Of a DNA stretch of 17,060 nt, positions 6,179-12,455 are shown piece by piece. A program made the position numbers and the translations under genes. The notes below the pieces were generated by a model. It searched no databases and had not been told where the DNA came from. It saw only the letters and a list, made by a program, of their open reading frames with translations. Source of the stretch: DATBSK01 sp040902705. Its GTDB lineage: Bacteria > Actinomycetota > Acidimicrobiia > IMCC26256 > PALSA-555. The stretch spans positions 1-17,060 of the forward strand of contig JBBDWT010000168.1 of NCBI GenBank assembly GCA_040902705.1. Direction: 5' to 3'. Each line of letters opens with the position of its first letter. Position 1 is the stretch's first letter.

Positions 6179-7722
6179 GCGCTGCGGGTCCGGCCGCCGG
6201 GATAGTTGCCGCCGCCGAACTGCTCGTCGAGCGCGTCGTAGTCGACGAAGAGCCCATCGCGGGGGAGCGCGTCGAGGAACTCCACCGAGCGCGGCTTCTT
6301 GTACGACGCGATCCGCGTGCGACAGTGCTCGATGAGGTCGTCGGGCGTCGCGGCCCCGCCGTCGGCCAGCACGACGATCGCCTTCACGCTCTGCACCCAT
6401 CGCTCGTCGGGCACGCCGATGATCGCGGCCTCCGCGACCGCGGGGTGCGCGGCCAGGCAGCGCTCGACCTCGACGGGGTAGATGTTCTCCGCGGCCGACT
6501 TGATCATGCGGCCCTTCGGCCCGACGAACGTGATCGTGCCGTCGGCCTCGCGCCGCCCGAGGTCCCCGGTGTGGTGCCAGCCACCGCGCGCGCGCGCCTC
6601 GTTCTCCTCGGGGCGGTTCCAGTAGCCGTTCATCACCGTCGGGCCGCGGGCGACCAGCTCGCCGACGTCGCCGTCGGACACGTCGGCACCGTCCTCGCCG
6701 ACGACGCGCACCTGGAGCAGCGGCGACGTGCGGCCGTGTGGCCCCGTGCCTCCGCGACCGAGGCACGAGAACGTCATCATCCCGACCGCCTCGGTCTGCC
6801 CGTAGCCACCGGGTGCGGCGGCCCACGCGCTCGGGTCGCGGCTCGTCATCGCGTCCCACGTCGCCCCGACCGACGCGGTGCGCAGGCTCGACAGGTCGTA
6901 GCGTCCGTCGCGGTTCGTGTCGAGCACCTGCTCGAAGATCGGACCGACCATGAACGCGCCGGTGCAACGCTCCGCGTCGATCGCCTGGCACAGCTCGTCC
7001 CCGTCGACCCGGCGCAGGAACACGTTGGTGCCGCCGAAGACGAAGGTCGCGAGCGTGTGCATGAGCGTCCCGAGATGGAAGAGCGGCCCGCTGTTGAGGT
7101 ACACGTCGTCGCCGCTCGTCCCCGTGAAGTGGCCGTACACGAGGCCCTGGGCGATGCACGCGGTGTGCGAGAGCATCGCCCCGTTCGGTCGTCCGGAGAA
7201 CGCCGCGGTGTAGACGACGAGCGCCGACGCCGACGGGTCGACGGCGATCGCCGGGTCGGCGACCTCGCCGGACGCCAGGAACGCCTCGTAGCCCTCCGGA
7301 TCGTCGGGCTCGGTGTCGTGGCGGATCCAGCGCGCCGCCGCGGTCGCGGCGTCCCGCCCCGCTCGCGTCGCGTCGCCGACCTCCTCCTCCTGCCAGACGA
7401 CGACGCGTGGCTCGAGGTCGTCGACGACGAACGCGATCTCCTCGGCGGTCTGGCGCCAGTTGGCCGGGCAGAACATCGCGCCGGCCTTCGCCGTCGCGAG
7501 CAGGAGCTCGACGACGCGGAACGAGTTCTGCCCCAGCCACAGCACGCGATCGCCCTCGACGACGCCGGCGGCGCGCAGCGCGTGCGCGAGCCGGTTCACG
7601 CGCTCGTCGAGCTCGGGGTACGTGAGACGGACGGCGTCGTCGACGACTGCGGTCGTGCCGGGTCGGCTGCGGCGGTGCTCGCGCAGCAGGTCGCCGAGCG
7701 TGAGTGACTGACGAGCATCCAT
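6175..7722 (-). CDS. AMP-binding (acyl-CoA synthetase-like) protein with altered P-loop and C-terminal lysine site
   Basis: A 515-residue ANL-superfamily protein resembling acyl-CoA ligases, which activate a carboxylic acid through an acyl-adenylate. The N-terminal domain reads LTYPELDERVNRLAHAL near 33-50. Fold motifs present are GGYGQTE at 305-311 (A5), GWHHTGDLG at 381-389 (A7) and GRMIKSAAENIYPVEVE at 404-420 (A8). Unusual are the P-loop, YTAAFSGRPNG at 171-181 instead of YTSGTTGxPKG, and the C-terminus, LPRDGLFVDYDALDEQ at 486-501, where a Gly-Lys catalytic motif is expected. The protein may be a divergent ligase subfamily or have another role. It begins 16 bp after the VOC gene and its stop overlaps the DUF2889 start, as fourth gene of a five-gene operon. 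The neighbouring ligase at 8669-10231 keeps both motifs. Confidence 0.9.
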   Translation of the reverse strand: MDARQSLTLGDLLREHRRSRPGTTAVVDDAVRLTYPELDERVNRLAHALRAAGVVEGDRVLWLGQNSFRVVELLLATAKAGAMFCPANWRQTAEEIAFVVDDLEPRVVVWQEEEVGDATRAGRDAATAAARWIRHDTEPDDPEGYEAFLASGEVADPAIAVDPSASALVVYTAAFSGRPNGAMLSHTACIAQGLVYGHFTGTSGDDVYLNSGPLFHLGTLMHTLATFVFGGTNVFLRRVDGDELCQAIDAERCTGAFMVGPIFEQVLDTNRDGRYDLSSLRTASVGATWDAMTSRDPSAWAAAPGGYGQTEAVGMMTFSCLGRGGTGPHGRTSPLLQVRVVGEDGADVSDGDVGELVARGPTVMNGYWNRPEENEARARGGWHHTGDLGRREADGTITFVGPKGRMIKSAAENIYPVEVERCLAAHPAVAEAAIIGVPDERWVQSVKAIVVLADGGAATPDDLIEHCRTRIASYKKPRSVEFLDALPRDGLFVDYDALDEQFGGGNYPGGRTRSA

Positions 7723-7738
7723 GGTCGCGGCGGCCGGT

Positions 7739-8188
7739 TCAGGACTCCGACGCGGCGATGTGCTCGGCGTAGGCCATCGGCAGGAGCTCGACGAGCTGCC
7801 CGTCGGGGTCGCGCACGAAGATGCCCATCCCGATGTCGGTGTCGTCGAGCACCTCGCCGCCGTACTCGCGGATGCGCGCGCACGTCTCGGGGATGTCGTC
7901 GACGCTCACCGAGAGGTGCGTGAGCCCGGGCTCGTTCATCGCCCGCTCCACCGCCGGGGGAGGGGTCGCACCGGCGCCCGCGAAGTGCAGCAGCTCGAGC
8001 ACGAGGCCGTCGCGCCGCAGGTAGCACGCCGTCATGCCGATCGGCGGTGAGAGGCGCAGCAGCCGGTCGGACGGGGAATCGGGAGGGCTGATCTCACGCC
8101 ACGGCTCGAACCCGAGCACCTCGACGTAGAAGCGGCGCGACCGTTCGAGGTCGGTGACGCACTGCCCGAGGTGGTTGAAGACGACCAT
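7739..8188 (-). CDS. VOC (glyoxalase/dioxygenase fold) family protein
   Basis: A 149-residue vicinal-oxygen-chelate protein made of two beta-alpha-beta-beta-beta modules. Members include glyoxalase I, methylmalonyl-CoA epimerase and extradiol dioxygenases. Candidate metal ligands are His6 in NHLGQCV, Glu in LVLELLHF, His in LTHLSVSV and Glu in GQLVELLPM. ATG 8188 begins the conserved first strand; the open frame extends 35 codons upstream but overlaps the preceding gene and has no family character. No clear ribosome-binding site is seen at this start. It stands 23 bp after the hotdog dehydratase gene and 16 bp before the AMP-binding gene, inside the operon. Epimerisation or isomerisation of an acyl-CoA intermediate is plausible from context, but not shown. 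Confidence 0.88.
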   Translation of the reverse strand: MVVFNHLGQCVTDLERSRRFYVEVLGFEPWREISPPDSPSDRLLRLSPPIGMTACYLRRDGLVLELLHFAGAGATPPPAVERAMNEPGLTHLSVSVDDIPETCARIREYGGEVLDDTDIGMGIFVRDPDGQLVELLPMAYAEHIAASES

Positions 8189-8211
8189 CGTCCGGTGCCG
8201 GGGCGGCTCCG

Positions 8212-8667
8212 TCACTTCTTCGGCGGGGAGACGTTGATCGCGAGCGTGAAGATGGCGGTCACGACCGGGTCGCCGGTGCTCGCGTCCTTCCACTCGGTCT
8301 CGGTCACGTAGAACTCCAGCTTCCCGCCGTTCGAGCGCTCCTTCTCGTACACGTCGGTGATCACCGTCGTGCCCTCGAGGACGTCGCCCACCTTCGGCCA
8401 GCGGTGGTACTCGAACGCCTGCTCGCCGTGCAGGATCGCCCGACCCTTGCCGCGGAGCTTCTCGATCGGCAGGCCGGCGGCGCCGCCCTCGCCCAGCGAT
8501 CCCCAGTACGACATGACGAACGGAAAGGTGGGCGGGACGGGAGCCGCGTCGCCCTTGTACGTGTCGTCGTCGTCCATGAGCGCCTCGGCGAACACCCGCA
8601 CGGGGCCGCGTTCGATCGCGACCTTCTGCGTGCCGGTGGTCTGGCCCTTGAGCTCCGTGAGTGCCAC
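8212..8667 (-). CDS. FAS1-like/MaoC N-terminal-type hotdog dehydratase domain protein
   Basis: A 151-residue single-hotdog protein resembling the MaoC_dehydrat_N (FAS1-like dehydratase) family, whose relatives form one half of heteromeric enoyl-CoA or enoyl-ACP hydratases. Marks are VRVFAEALMDDDD near 23-35, PVPPTFPFVMSYW around 43-55, and LHGEQAFEYHRWPKVGDVLEG near 79-100, the signature of this half. The usual catalytic Asp-x4-His hydratase motif of a full MaoC domain is not evident, so a partner subunit is expected but none is seen in the window. The start is GTG (8667-8665), separated from the upstream ligase stop by a single base, which indicates coupled translation. Predicted role: hydration of a 2-enoyl-CoA made by a dehydrogenase of the pathway. 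Confidence 0.88.
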   Translation of the reverse strand: MALTELKGQTTGTQKVAIERGPVRVFAEALMDDDDTYKGDAAPVPPTFPFVMSYWGSLGEGGAAGLPIEKLRGKGRAILHGEQAFEYHRWPKVGDVLEGTTVITDVYEKERSNGGKLEFYVTETEWKDASTGDPVVTAIFTLAINVSPPKK

Positions 8668-8668
8668 G

Positions 8669-10231
8669 TCAGCCTCTTTCCGTCGAAGATGGTGTTGCTA
8701 CTCGGATGTGGAGGTGATGTTTCATGACCTTGCCGGTGGCGTTGCGCGGCAGCTCGTCGACGACGTGGAGCTGGCGCGGGCGCTTGTAGTCGGCGAGACG
8801 CTCCGCGCAGAACGCGAACACGTCGTCGTCGGCCGGGACCGTCCCGGCGCGCGGCACGATCCACGCGGCGACATCTTCACCGAGGACCGTGTGGGGCACG
8901 CCCACGACCGCGGCCTCCTGCACGTCGGGGTGCTCGAGGAGCACGGCCTCGACGTCGGTCGCGTAGATGTTGTTCCCGCCGCGGATGATCATGTCCTTCT
9001 TGCGACCGCAGATGTACAGGAAGCCGTCCTCATCGAGGTACGCGAGGTCGCCGCTGCGCAGCCAGCCGTCGTCGGTCCAGGTGGCGGCGGTCGCGTCGTC
9101 GTCCTTGTAGTACTCGCGCTGCTTGCCCTGCATGCGCAGCAACAGCTCACCGACCTCCCGGGCGGGGAGCTCGTCGTTCTCGTCGCCGACGATCTTGATC
9201 TCCATCGGCCCGAGTGGCTTGCCGACGGAGCCGACGCGGTTCGCGATCTCCTCCTTCGGCATCACGATGTAGGCGGGCCCGGCCTCGCTCATGCCGTAGG
9301 AGTTGCCGACCGTTGCGTCGGGGAGTCGCTCGATGAGCCGACGGTGCGTCGCGGGCGCGAGCGGCGCGCTCCCGATCGAGACCTGCTGAAGGCTGGTGAG
9401 ATCGGCGGTCTCGAAGCCGGGGTGCGCGACGATCAGCTCCGCGAACGACGGCACGAGCATCGTCGATGTTGGGCGCTCGGTCTCGACGTATCGCAGCCAG
9501 CGACCCGCGTCGAACTTCGGCTGGTAGAAGCCCGTGAGGCCCAGCTTCATCGGGTTGTATACGAAGGCGATGCCGGCGAACGTGAACATCGGCGCGCCGT
9601 GCAGCCAGCCGCCGCCTGTCCACGCCGGCTCGTGGTTCGGGATCATGGCGACGTTGCCGTGCCGCACCGCGATGCCCTTGGGGAGGCCTGTGGTGCCCGA
9701 CGTGTACATGATGTCGGCGAGATCGGTGAGCTCCACGGGCACCTGGAGCTCGGAGTCGTCGTCGGCGACGACGGCGTCCCACGCGCGCACGTCGATCGAC
9801 GCCGACGCATCGAGCGCACCCGCGCACACGATCGTCTGCAAGGACGCGACGCGTGCCGCGACGTCGATCGCGGTCGCCAGCAGCGAGTCGCACGTCAGCA
9901 TCACACCCGCACCCCCGTGCTCGAGGATGGTGTGCAGCTCGGGCACGGTGAGACGCGTGTTCGTCGGGACGACGACGGCACCGGCCTTGTGGACCGCGGC
10001 GTACGCGACGATCCAGCGCAGCACCTCGTCGGCCGGGAGGTAGATCGAGACCCGATCGCCGGGCGCGACGCCCAGGGTGACGAGGCCGCGGGCGAGACGG
10101 TTGGACCGCTGCTCCCACTCGGAGAACGTGAGGGCCGTGCGCGCGTCGAGGTTCCGGTACGCGACCTCGTCGGGGATCGTCCGCGCCATGAGGCGCAGCT
10201 GGTCCTCCTGGAGCTCTCCCCACGCCGGCAC
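8669..10231 (-). CDS. AMP-forming acyl-CoA ligase (FadD-like)
   Basis: A 520-residue acyl-CoA synthetase that activates a carboxylic acid with ATP and CoA. The complete motif set is present: P-loop YTSGTTGLPKG at 176-186, NSYGMSEAG (A5), GWLRSGDLAYLDEDG (A7), GRKKDMIIRGGNNIYATDVE (A8) and LPRNATGKVMK with catalytic Lys501 (A10). GTG 10231 is chosen because it lies eight bases after a TAGGTT -10 box and opens the conserved WGELQEDQLRLMARTIPDEVAYRN region. An in-frame GTG at 10276 would lie inside the operator palindrome and add only an arginine-rich stretch. This is the first gene of a leftward operon and is divergent from the thiolase. The substrate is unknown; the sequence is typical of the short- to medium-chain or cyclic-acid ligases of actinobacteria. 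Confidence 0.93.
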   Translation of the reverse strand: MPAWGELQEDQLRLMARTIPDEVAYRNLDARTALTFSEWEQRSNRLARGLVTLGVAPGDRVSIYLPADEVLRWIVAYAAVHKAGAVVVPTNTRLTVPELHTILEHGGAGVMLTCDSLLATAIDVAARVASLQTIVCAGALDASASIDVRAWDAVVADDDSELQVPVELTDLADIMYTSGTTGLPKGIAVRHGNVAMIPNHEPAWTGGGWLHGAPMFTFAGIAFVYNPMKLGLTGFYQPKFDAGRWLRYVETERPTSTMLVPSFAELIVAHPGFETADLTSLQQVSIGSAPLAPATHRRLIERLPDATVGNSYGMSEAGPAYIVMPKEEIANRVGSVGKPLGPMEIKIVGDENDELPAREVGELLLRMQGKQREYYKDDDATAATWTDDGWLRSGDLAYLDEDGFLYICGRKKDMIIRGGNNIYATDVEAVLLEHPDVQEAAVVGVPHTVLGEDVAAWIVPRAGTVPADDDVFAFCAERLADYKRPRQLHVVDELPRNATGKVMKHHLHIRVATPSSTERG

Positions 10232-10239
10232 GGCATGCG

Positions 10240-10245
10240 AACCTA
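10240..10245 (-). promoter_or_regulatory. -10 box (TAGGTT) for the leftward ligase operon, leaderless
   Basis: Read on the minus strand, TAGGTT is followed by eight bases and then GTG 10231. This spacing matches the other leaderless promoters in the window and decides the start of the ligase gene. No convincing -35 was found. Confidence 0.5.
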
Positions 10246-10262
10246 GTTGCCGTCGCCGCCGG

Positions 10263-10286
10263 GCACCTGACGCCACCGTCAGGTGC
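10263..10286. promoter_or_regulatory. Perfect operator-like palindrome between ligase operon and thiolase
   Basis: GCACCTGACG (10263-10272) and CGTCAGGTGC (10277-10286) are exact reverse complements around CCAC. It lies between two divergent transcripts, 17 bases upstream of the leftward -10 box, and its left arm covers the TGAC -35 candidate of the thiolase promoter. A dimeric repressor controlling both directions is the natural reading. The regulator is not in the window. Confidence 0.65.
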
Positions 10287-10291
10287 TCGGG

Positions 10292-10297
10292 TACGCT
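10292..10297 (+). promoter_or_regulatory. -10 box (TACGCT) for the thiolase gene
   Basis: TACGCT lies 19 bases after CTGACG (10267-10272), a -35 candidate inside the palindrome. It would give a leader of about 65 bases before ATG 10369. Confidence 0.4.
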
Positions 10298-10368
10298 CGC
10301 CGGACCGGGCCGACCCGGCCAGCCGCCGGGGAAGCCGCCCGGCCAGCCATCGAGGGAGCAGCAGTCCC

Positions 10369-11550
10369 ATGGGTGATGCCGTCATCGTCTCCGCCGCACG
10401 CACGCCGATCGGCAGCGCCCGCCGCGGCTCGCTGATGGACCTCAGCGCGTTCGATCTCGGGCGCCTCGCCGTCGAGGAGGCGCTGCAGCGCTCGGGGATC
10501 CCCGTCGACGACGTCGATGACCTGATCCTGGGCGAGGTCCTCCAGGGCGGCGGCGACATCGCCCGCTACGTCGCGGTCGAGCTCGGCATGTTCAGCGTGC
10601 CGGGAATGGCGCACAACCGGCACTGTGCATCGGGCATGGCCGCGGTGCAGAGCGCCGCGGCAGGGATCAAGGCGGGGATGGACACCGTCGTGATCGCCGG
10701 CGGCACCGAGTCGATCACGCAGTCGCCGAGCGTCTTCAAGAAGCTCCCGGGCTCGTACTCGGGCGTGCAGGCGTGGCTGTCACCGTCGCACCCCGAGACG
10801 CCCGACGCGCCGACGATGGACATGTCGATCACCGTCGGCTGGAACACGGCCCAGCGCGCCAACGTGACGCGTGAGGAGCAGGACAACTGGGCGTACCACT
10901 CGCACATGCGCGCGATCGCGGCGATCGACGACGGGCGCCTGAAGGAAGAGATCTTCCCCGTCGACGTGCCGGTCGGAAAGGGCGAGACGCGCGTCTTCGA
11001 CACCGACGAGCACCCGCGGCGGGACACGACCCTCGAGAAGCTTGCGTCGCTCCGTCCGCTGCACCCCGAGATCCCGGGCTTCTCGATCACCGCGGGCAAC
11101 TCGTCCGGGCTCAACGACGGCGCCTGCGCGATGGTGCTCGTCGACTCCGACTACGCCGCGAGCCACGGGCTCGAGCCGCTCGCGATCGTACGGTCGTGGG
11201 CGTCCGCGGGGGTGCCGCCCTCCGACACGGGCCTCGGGCCGACGCTCGCGATCCCGAAGGCGCTCGAGCGGACGGGACTCAGCGTCGACGACGTCGATCT
11301 CGTGGAGATCAACGAGGCGTTCGCGTCGATGGCCGTCGCGTCGAGCCGCATCCTCGGCTTCGACCACGAGATCGTGAACGTCAACGGCAGCGGCTGCTCG
11401 CTCGGCCACCCGGTCGCGTGCACCGGTGCCCGCATGATCACGACGTTGACGTACGAGCTGCGGCGTCGCGGCGGCGGCATCGGGGTCGCGAGCATGTGCG
11501 CCGGCGGCGGCATGGGCTCGGCGACGGTGATCGAGGTGCTCCCCGGCTAG
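10369..11550 (+). CDS. Thiolase (acetyl-CoA acyltransferase/acetyltransferase)
   Basis: A 393-residue thiolase. It catalyses thiolytic cleavage of a 3-ketoacyl-CoA to acetyl-CoA and a shortened acyl-CoA, or the reverse condensation. Marks are VIVSAARTPIGSARRGSL at the N-terminus, nucleophile Cys86 in NRHCASGMAAV, GGTESITQSP, NEAFASMA, His347 in GSGCSLGHPVACTGAR, and the second catalytic Cys377 in SMCAGGGMGSA. All catalytic residues are intact and length is normal. The start is ATG 10369 with GAGGGA about ten bases upstream. The gene is divergent from the ligase-dehydratase operon across a 137-base region with a palindromic operator, which suggests that the two sides are co-regulated and belong to one beta-oxidation-type pathway. 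Confidence 0.95.
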   Translation: MGDAVIVSAARTPIGSARRGSLMDLSAFDLGRLAVEEALQRSGIPVDDVDDLILGEVLQGGGDIARYVAVELGMFSVPGMAHNRHCASGMAAVQSAAAGIKAGMDTVVIAGGTESITQSPSVFKKLPGSYSGVQAWLSPSHPETPDAPTMDMSITVGWNTAQRANVTREEQDNWAYHSHMRAIAAIDDGRLKEEIFPVDVPVGKGETRVFDTDEHPRRDTTLEKLASLRPLHPEIPGFSITAGNSSGLNDGACAMVLVDSDYAASHGLEPLAIVRSWASAGVPPSDTGLGPTLAIPKALERTGLSVDDVDLVEINEAFASMAVASSRILGFDHEIVNVNGSGCSLGHPVACTGARMITTLTYELRRRGGGIGVASMCAGGGMGSATVIEVLPG

Positions 11551-11585
11551 CGCCGGCTCGGCCGTCCATCACGGGGCGGCCCGAG

Positions 11586-11610
11586 CCACCCGGTACATTC
11601 CGCCGGGTGG
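11586..11610. repeat. Inverted repeat enclosing the -10 box and start codon of the phosphatase gene
   Basis: CCACCCGG (11586-11593) and CCGGGTGG (11603-11610) are exact complements around a nine-base interval that holds TACATT; the right arm contains the GTG start (11607). It could be an operator over the promoter. As RNA it would form only if transcription began further upstream. Confidence 0.5.
11594..11599 (+). promoter_or_regulatory. -10 box (TACATT) for the phosphatase-kinase pair, leaderless
   Basis: TACATT ends seven bases before GTG 11607, the leaderless spacing. No clear -35 is seen. Confidence 0.5.
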
Positions 11611-12455
11611 CGAACGACACCTCGCGCGAGCACCATGCCGACTGGGCCGACGATCTCGCGCTGGCCCTCGACCTGTGCGACGCCGCCGACGCCATCACCA
11701 CGGACCGCTTCCGCGCGCACGACCTCCACGTCGAGACCAAGCCCGACCTCACGCCCGTGAGCGAAGCGGACCACGCAGTCGAGGCGGCGATCCGGGCGCG
11801 CCTCGCGACGGCTCGCCCCGGAGACGCCGTCCTCGGCGAGGAGATGGGCGAGGAGATGGGCGAGGAGATGGGGGAGGAGCAGGGTGCCGGCGGCGACGCG
11901 TCGCGTCGCTGGATCGTCGATCCGATCGACGGCACGAAGAGCTACGTGCGCGGCGTCCCCGTCTGGGCGACCCTGCTCGCGCTCGAGTCGGCCGGGGAGC
12001 TCGTGCTCGGCGTGGTCTCGGCGCCCGCGCTCGCGCGGCGCTGGTGGGCGACGCTCGGTGGCGGTGCCTACGCCGACGGCGACCCGATCCGCGTGTCCGA
12101 GGTGCACGCACTCGATGACGCGCAGGTCTGCTTCGCGGACCCCTCGGAGTGGGACGCGAAGGGGCTCGGCACCTCGATGCTCGATCTCACGCGTCGTGCG
12201 TGGCGCGCGATCGGCTTCGGCGACTTCTGGGGCCACATGCTCGTCGCCGAGGGATCGGCCGAGGTGATGGTCGAGCCGGAGCTCTCGCTCTGGGACGTCG
12301 CCGCGCTGCGCCCGATCATCGCGGAGGCGGGCGGGCGCTGCACCAACCTCGCCGGCGCGCCGGCGCTCGGGCCCGGCGGCTGCGTGACGACGAACGGGCG
12401 GTTGCACGACGAGGTGCTCGCCGCGCTCTCCGCGGGCGACGGCCGAACGTCGTGA
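11607..12455 (+). CDS. Inositol-monophosphatase-family phosphatase (histidinol-phosphatase-like)
   Basis: A 282-residue Mg2+-dependent phosphatase of the IMPase superfamily, which removes phosphate from inositol phosphate, histidinol phosphate, PAP or similar molecules. Marks are KPDLTPVSEADHAVE at about 45-59, the first metal-ligand motif GEE at 77-79, WIVDPIDGTKSYVRGVPVWATLLAL with Asp105 and Asp108, and LSLWDVAALRPIIAEAGG carrying the second WD motif. KPDLTPVSEAD and SYVRGVPVWATLL resemble HisN-type histidinol-phosphatases, but substrate prediction in this family is unreliable. GTG 11607 fits the leaderless promoter. Residues 77-88 are three GEEM units encoded by a perfect 12-bp tandem repeat, an expansion in the metal loop. 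The stop overlaps the kinase start (GTGA). Confidence 0.92.
   Translation: MANDTSREHHADWADDLALALDLCDAADAITTDRFRAHDLHVETKPDLTPVSEADHAVEAAIRARLATARPGDAVLGEEMGEEMGEEMGEEQGAGGDASRRWIVDPIDGTKSYVRGVPVWATLLALESAGELVLGVVSAPALARRWWATLGGGAYADGDPIRVSEVHALDDAQVCFADPSEWDAKGLGTSMLDLTRRAWRAIGFGDFWGHMLVAEGSAEVMVEPELSLWDVAALRPIIAEAGGRCTNLAGAPALGPGGCVTTNGRLHDEVLAALSAGDGRTS
11835..11882 (+). repeat. 12-bp tandem repeat (3 perfect copies and 1 degenerate) inside the phosphatase gene
   Basis: GGCGAGGAGATG occurs three times in a row at 11835-11870, followed by the related GGGGAGGAGCAG at 11871-11882. It keeps the frame and encodes GEEM three times, then GEEQ. Copy-number change by slippage would add or remove four residues without a frameshift. 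Confidence 0.95.

Noticed and set aside
8655..8671. TGAGTGCCACGTCA near the ligase/dehydratase junction as another TGACG-type operator
   Set aside because: The halves are not complementary with the required spacing, and it lies inside an operon across start and stop codons.
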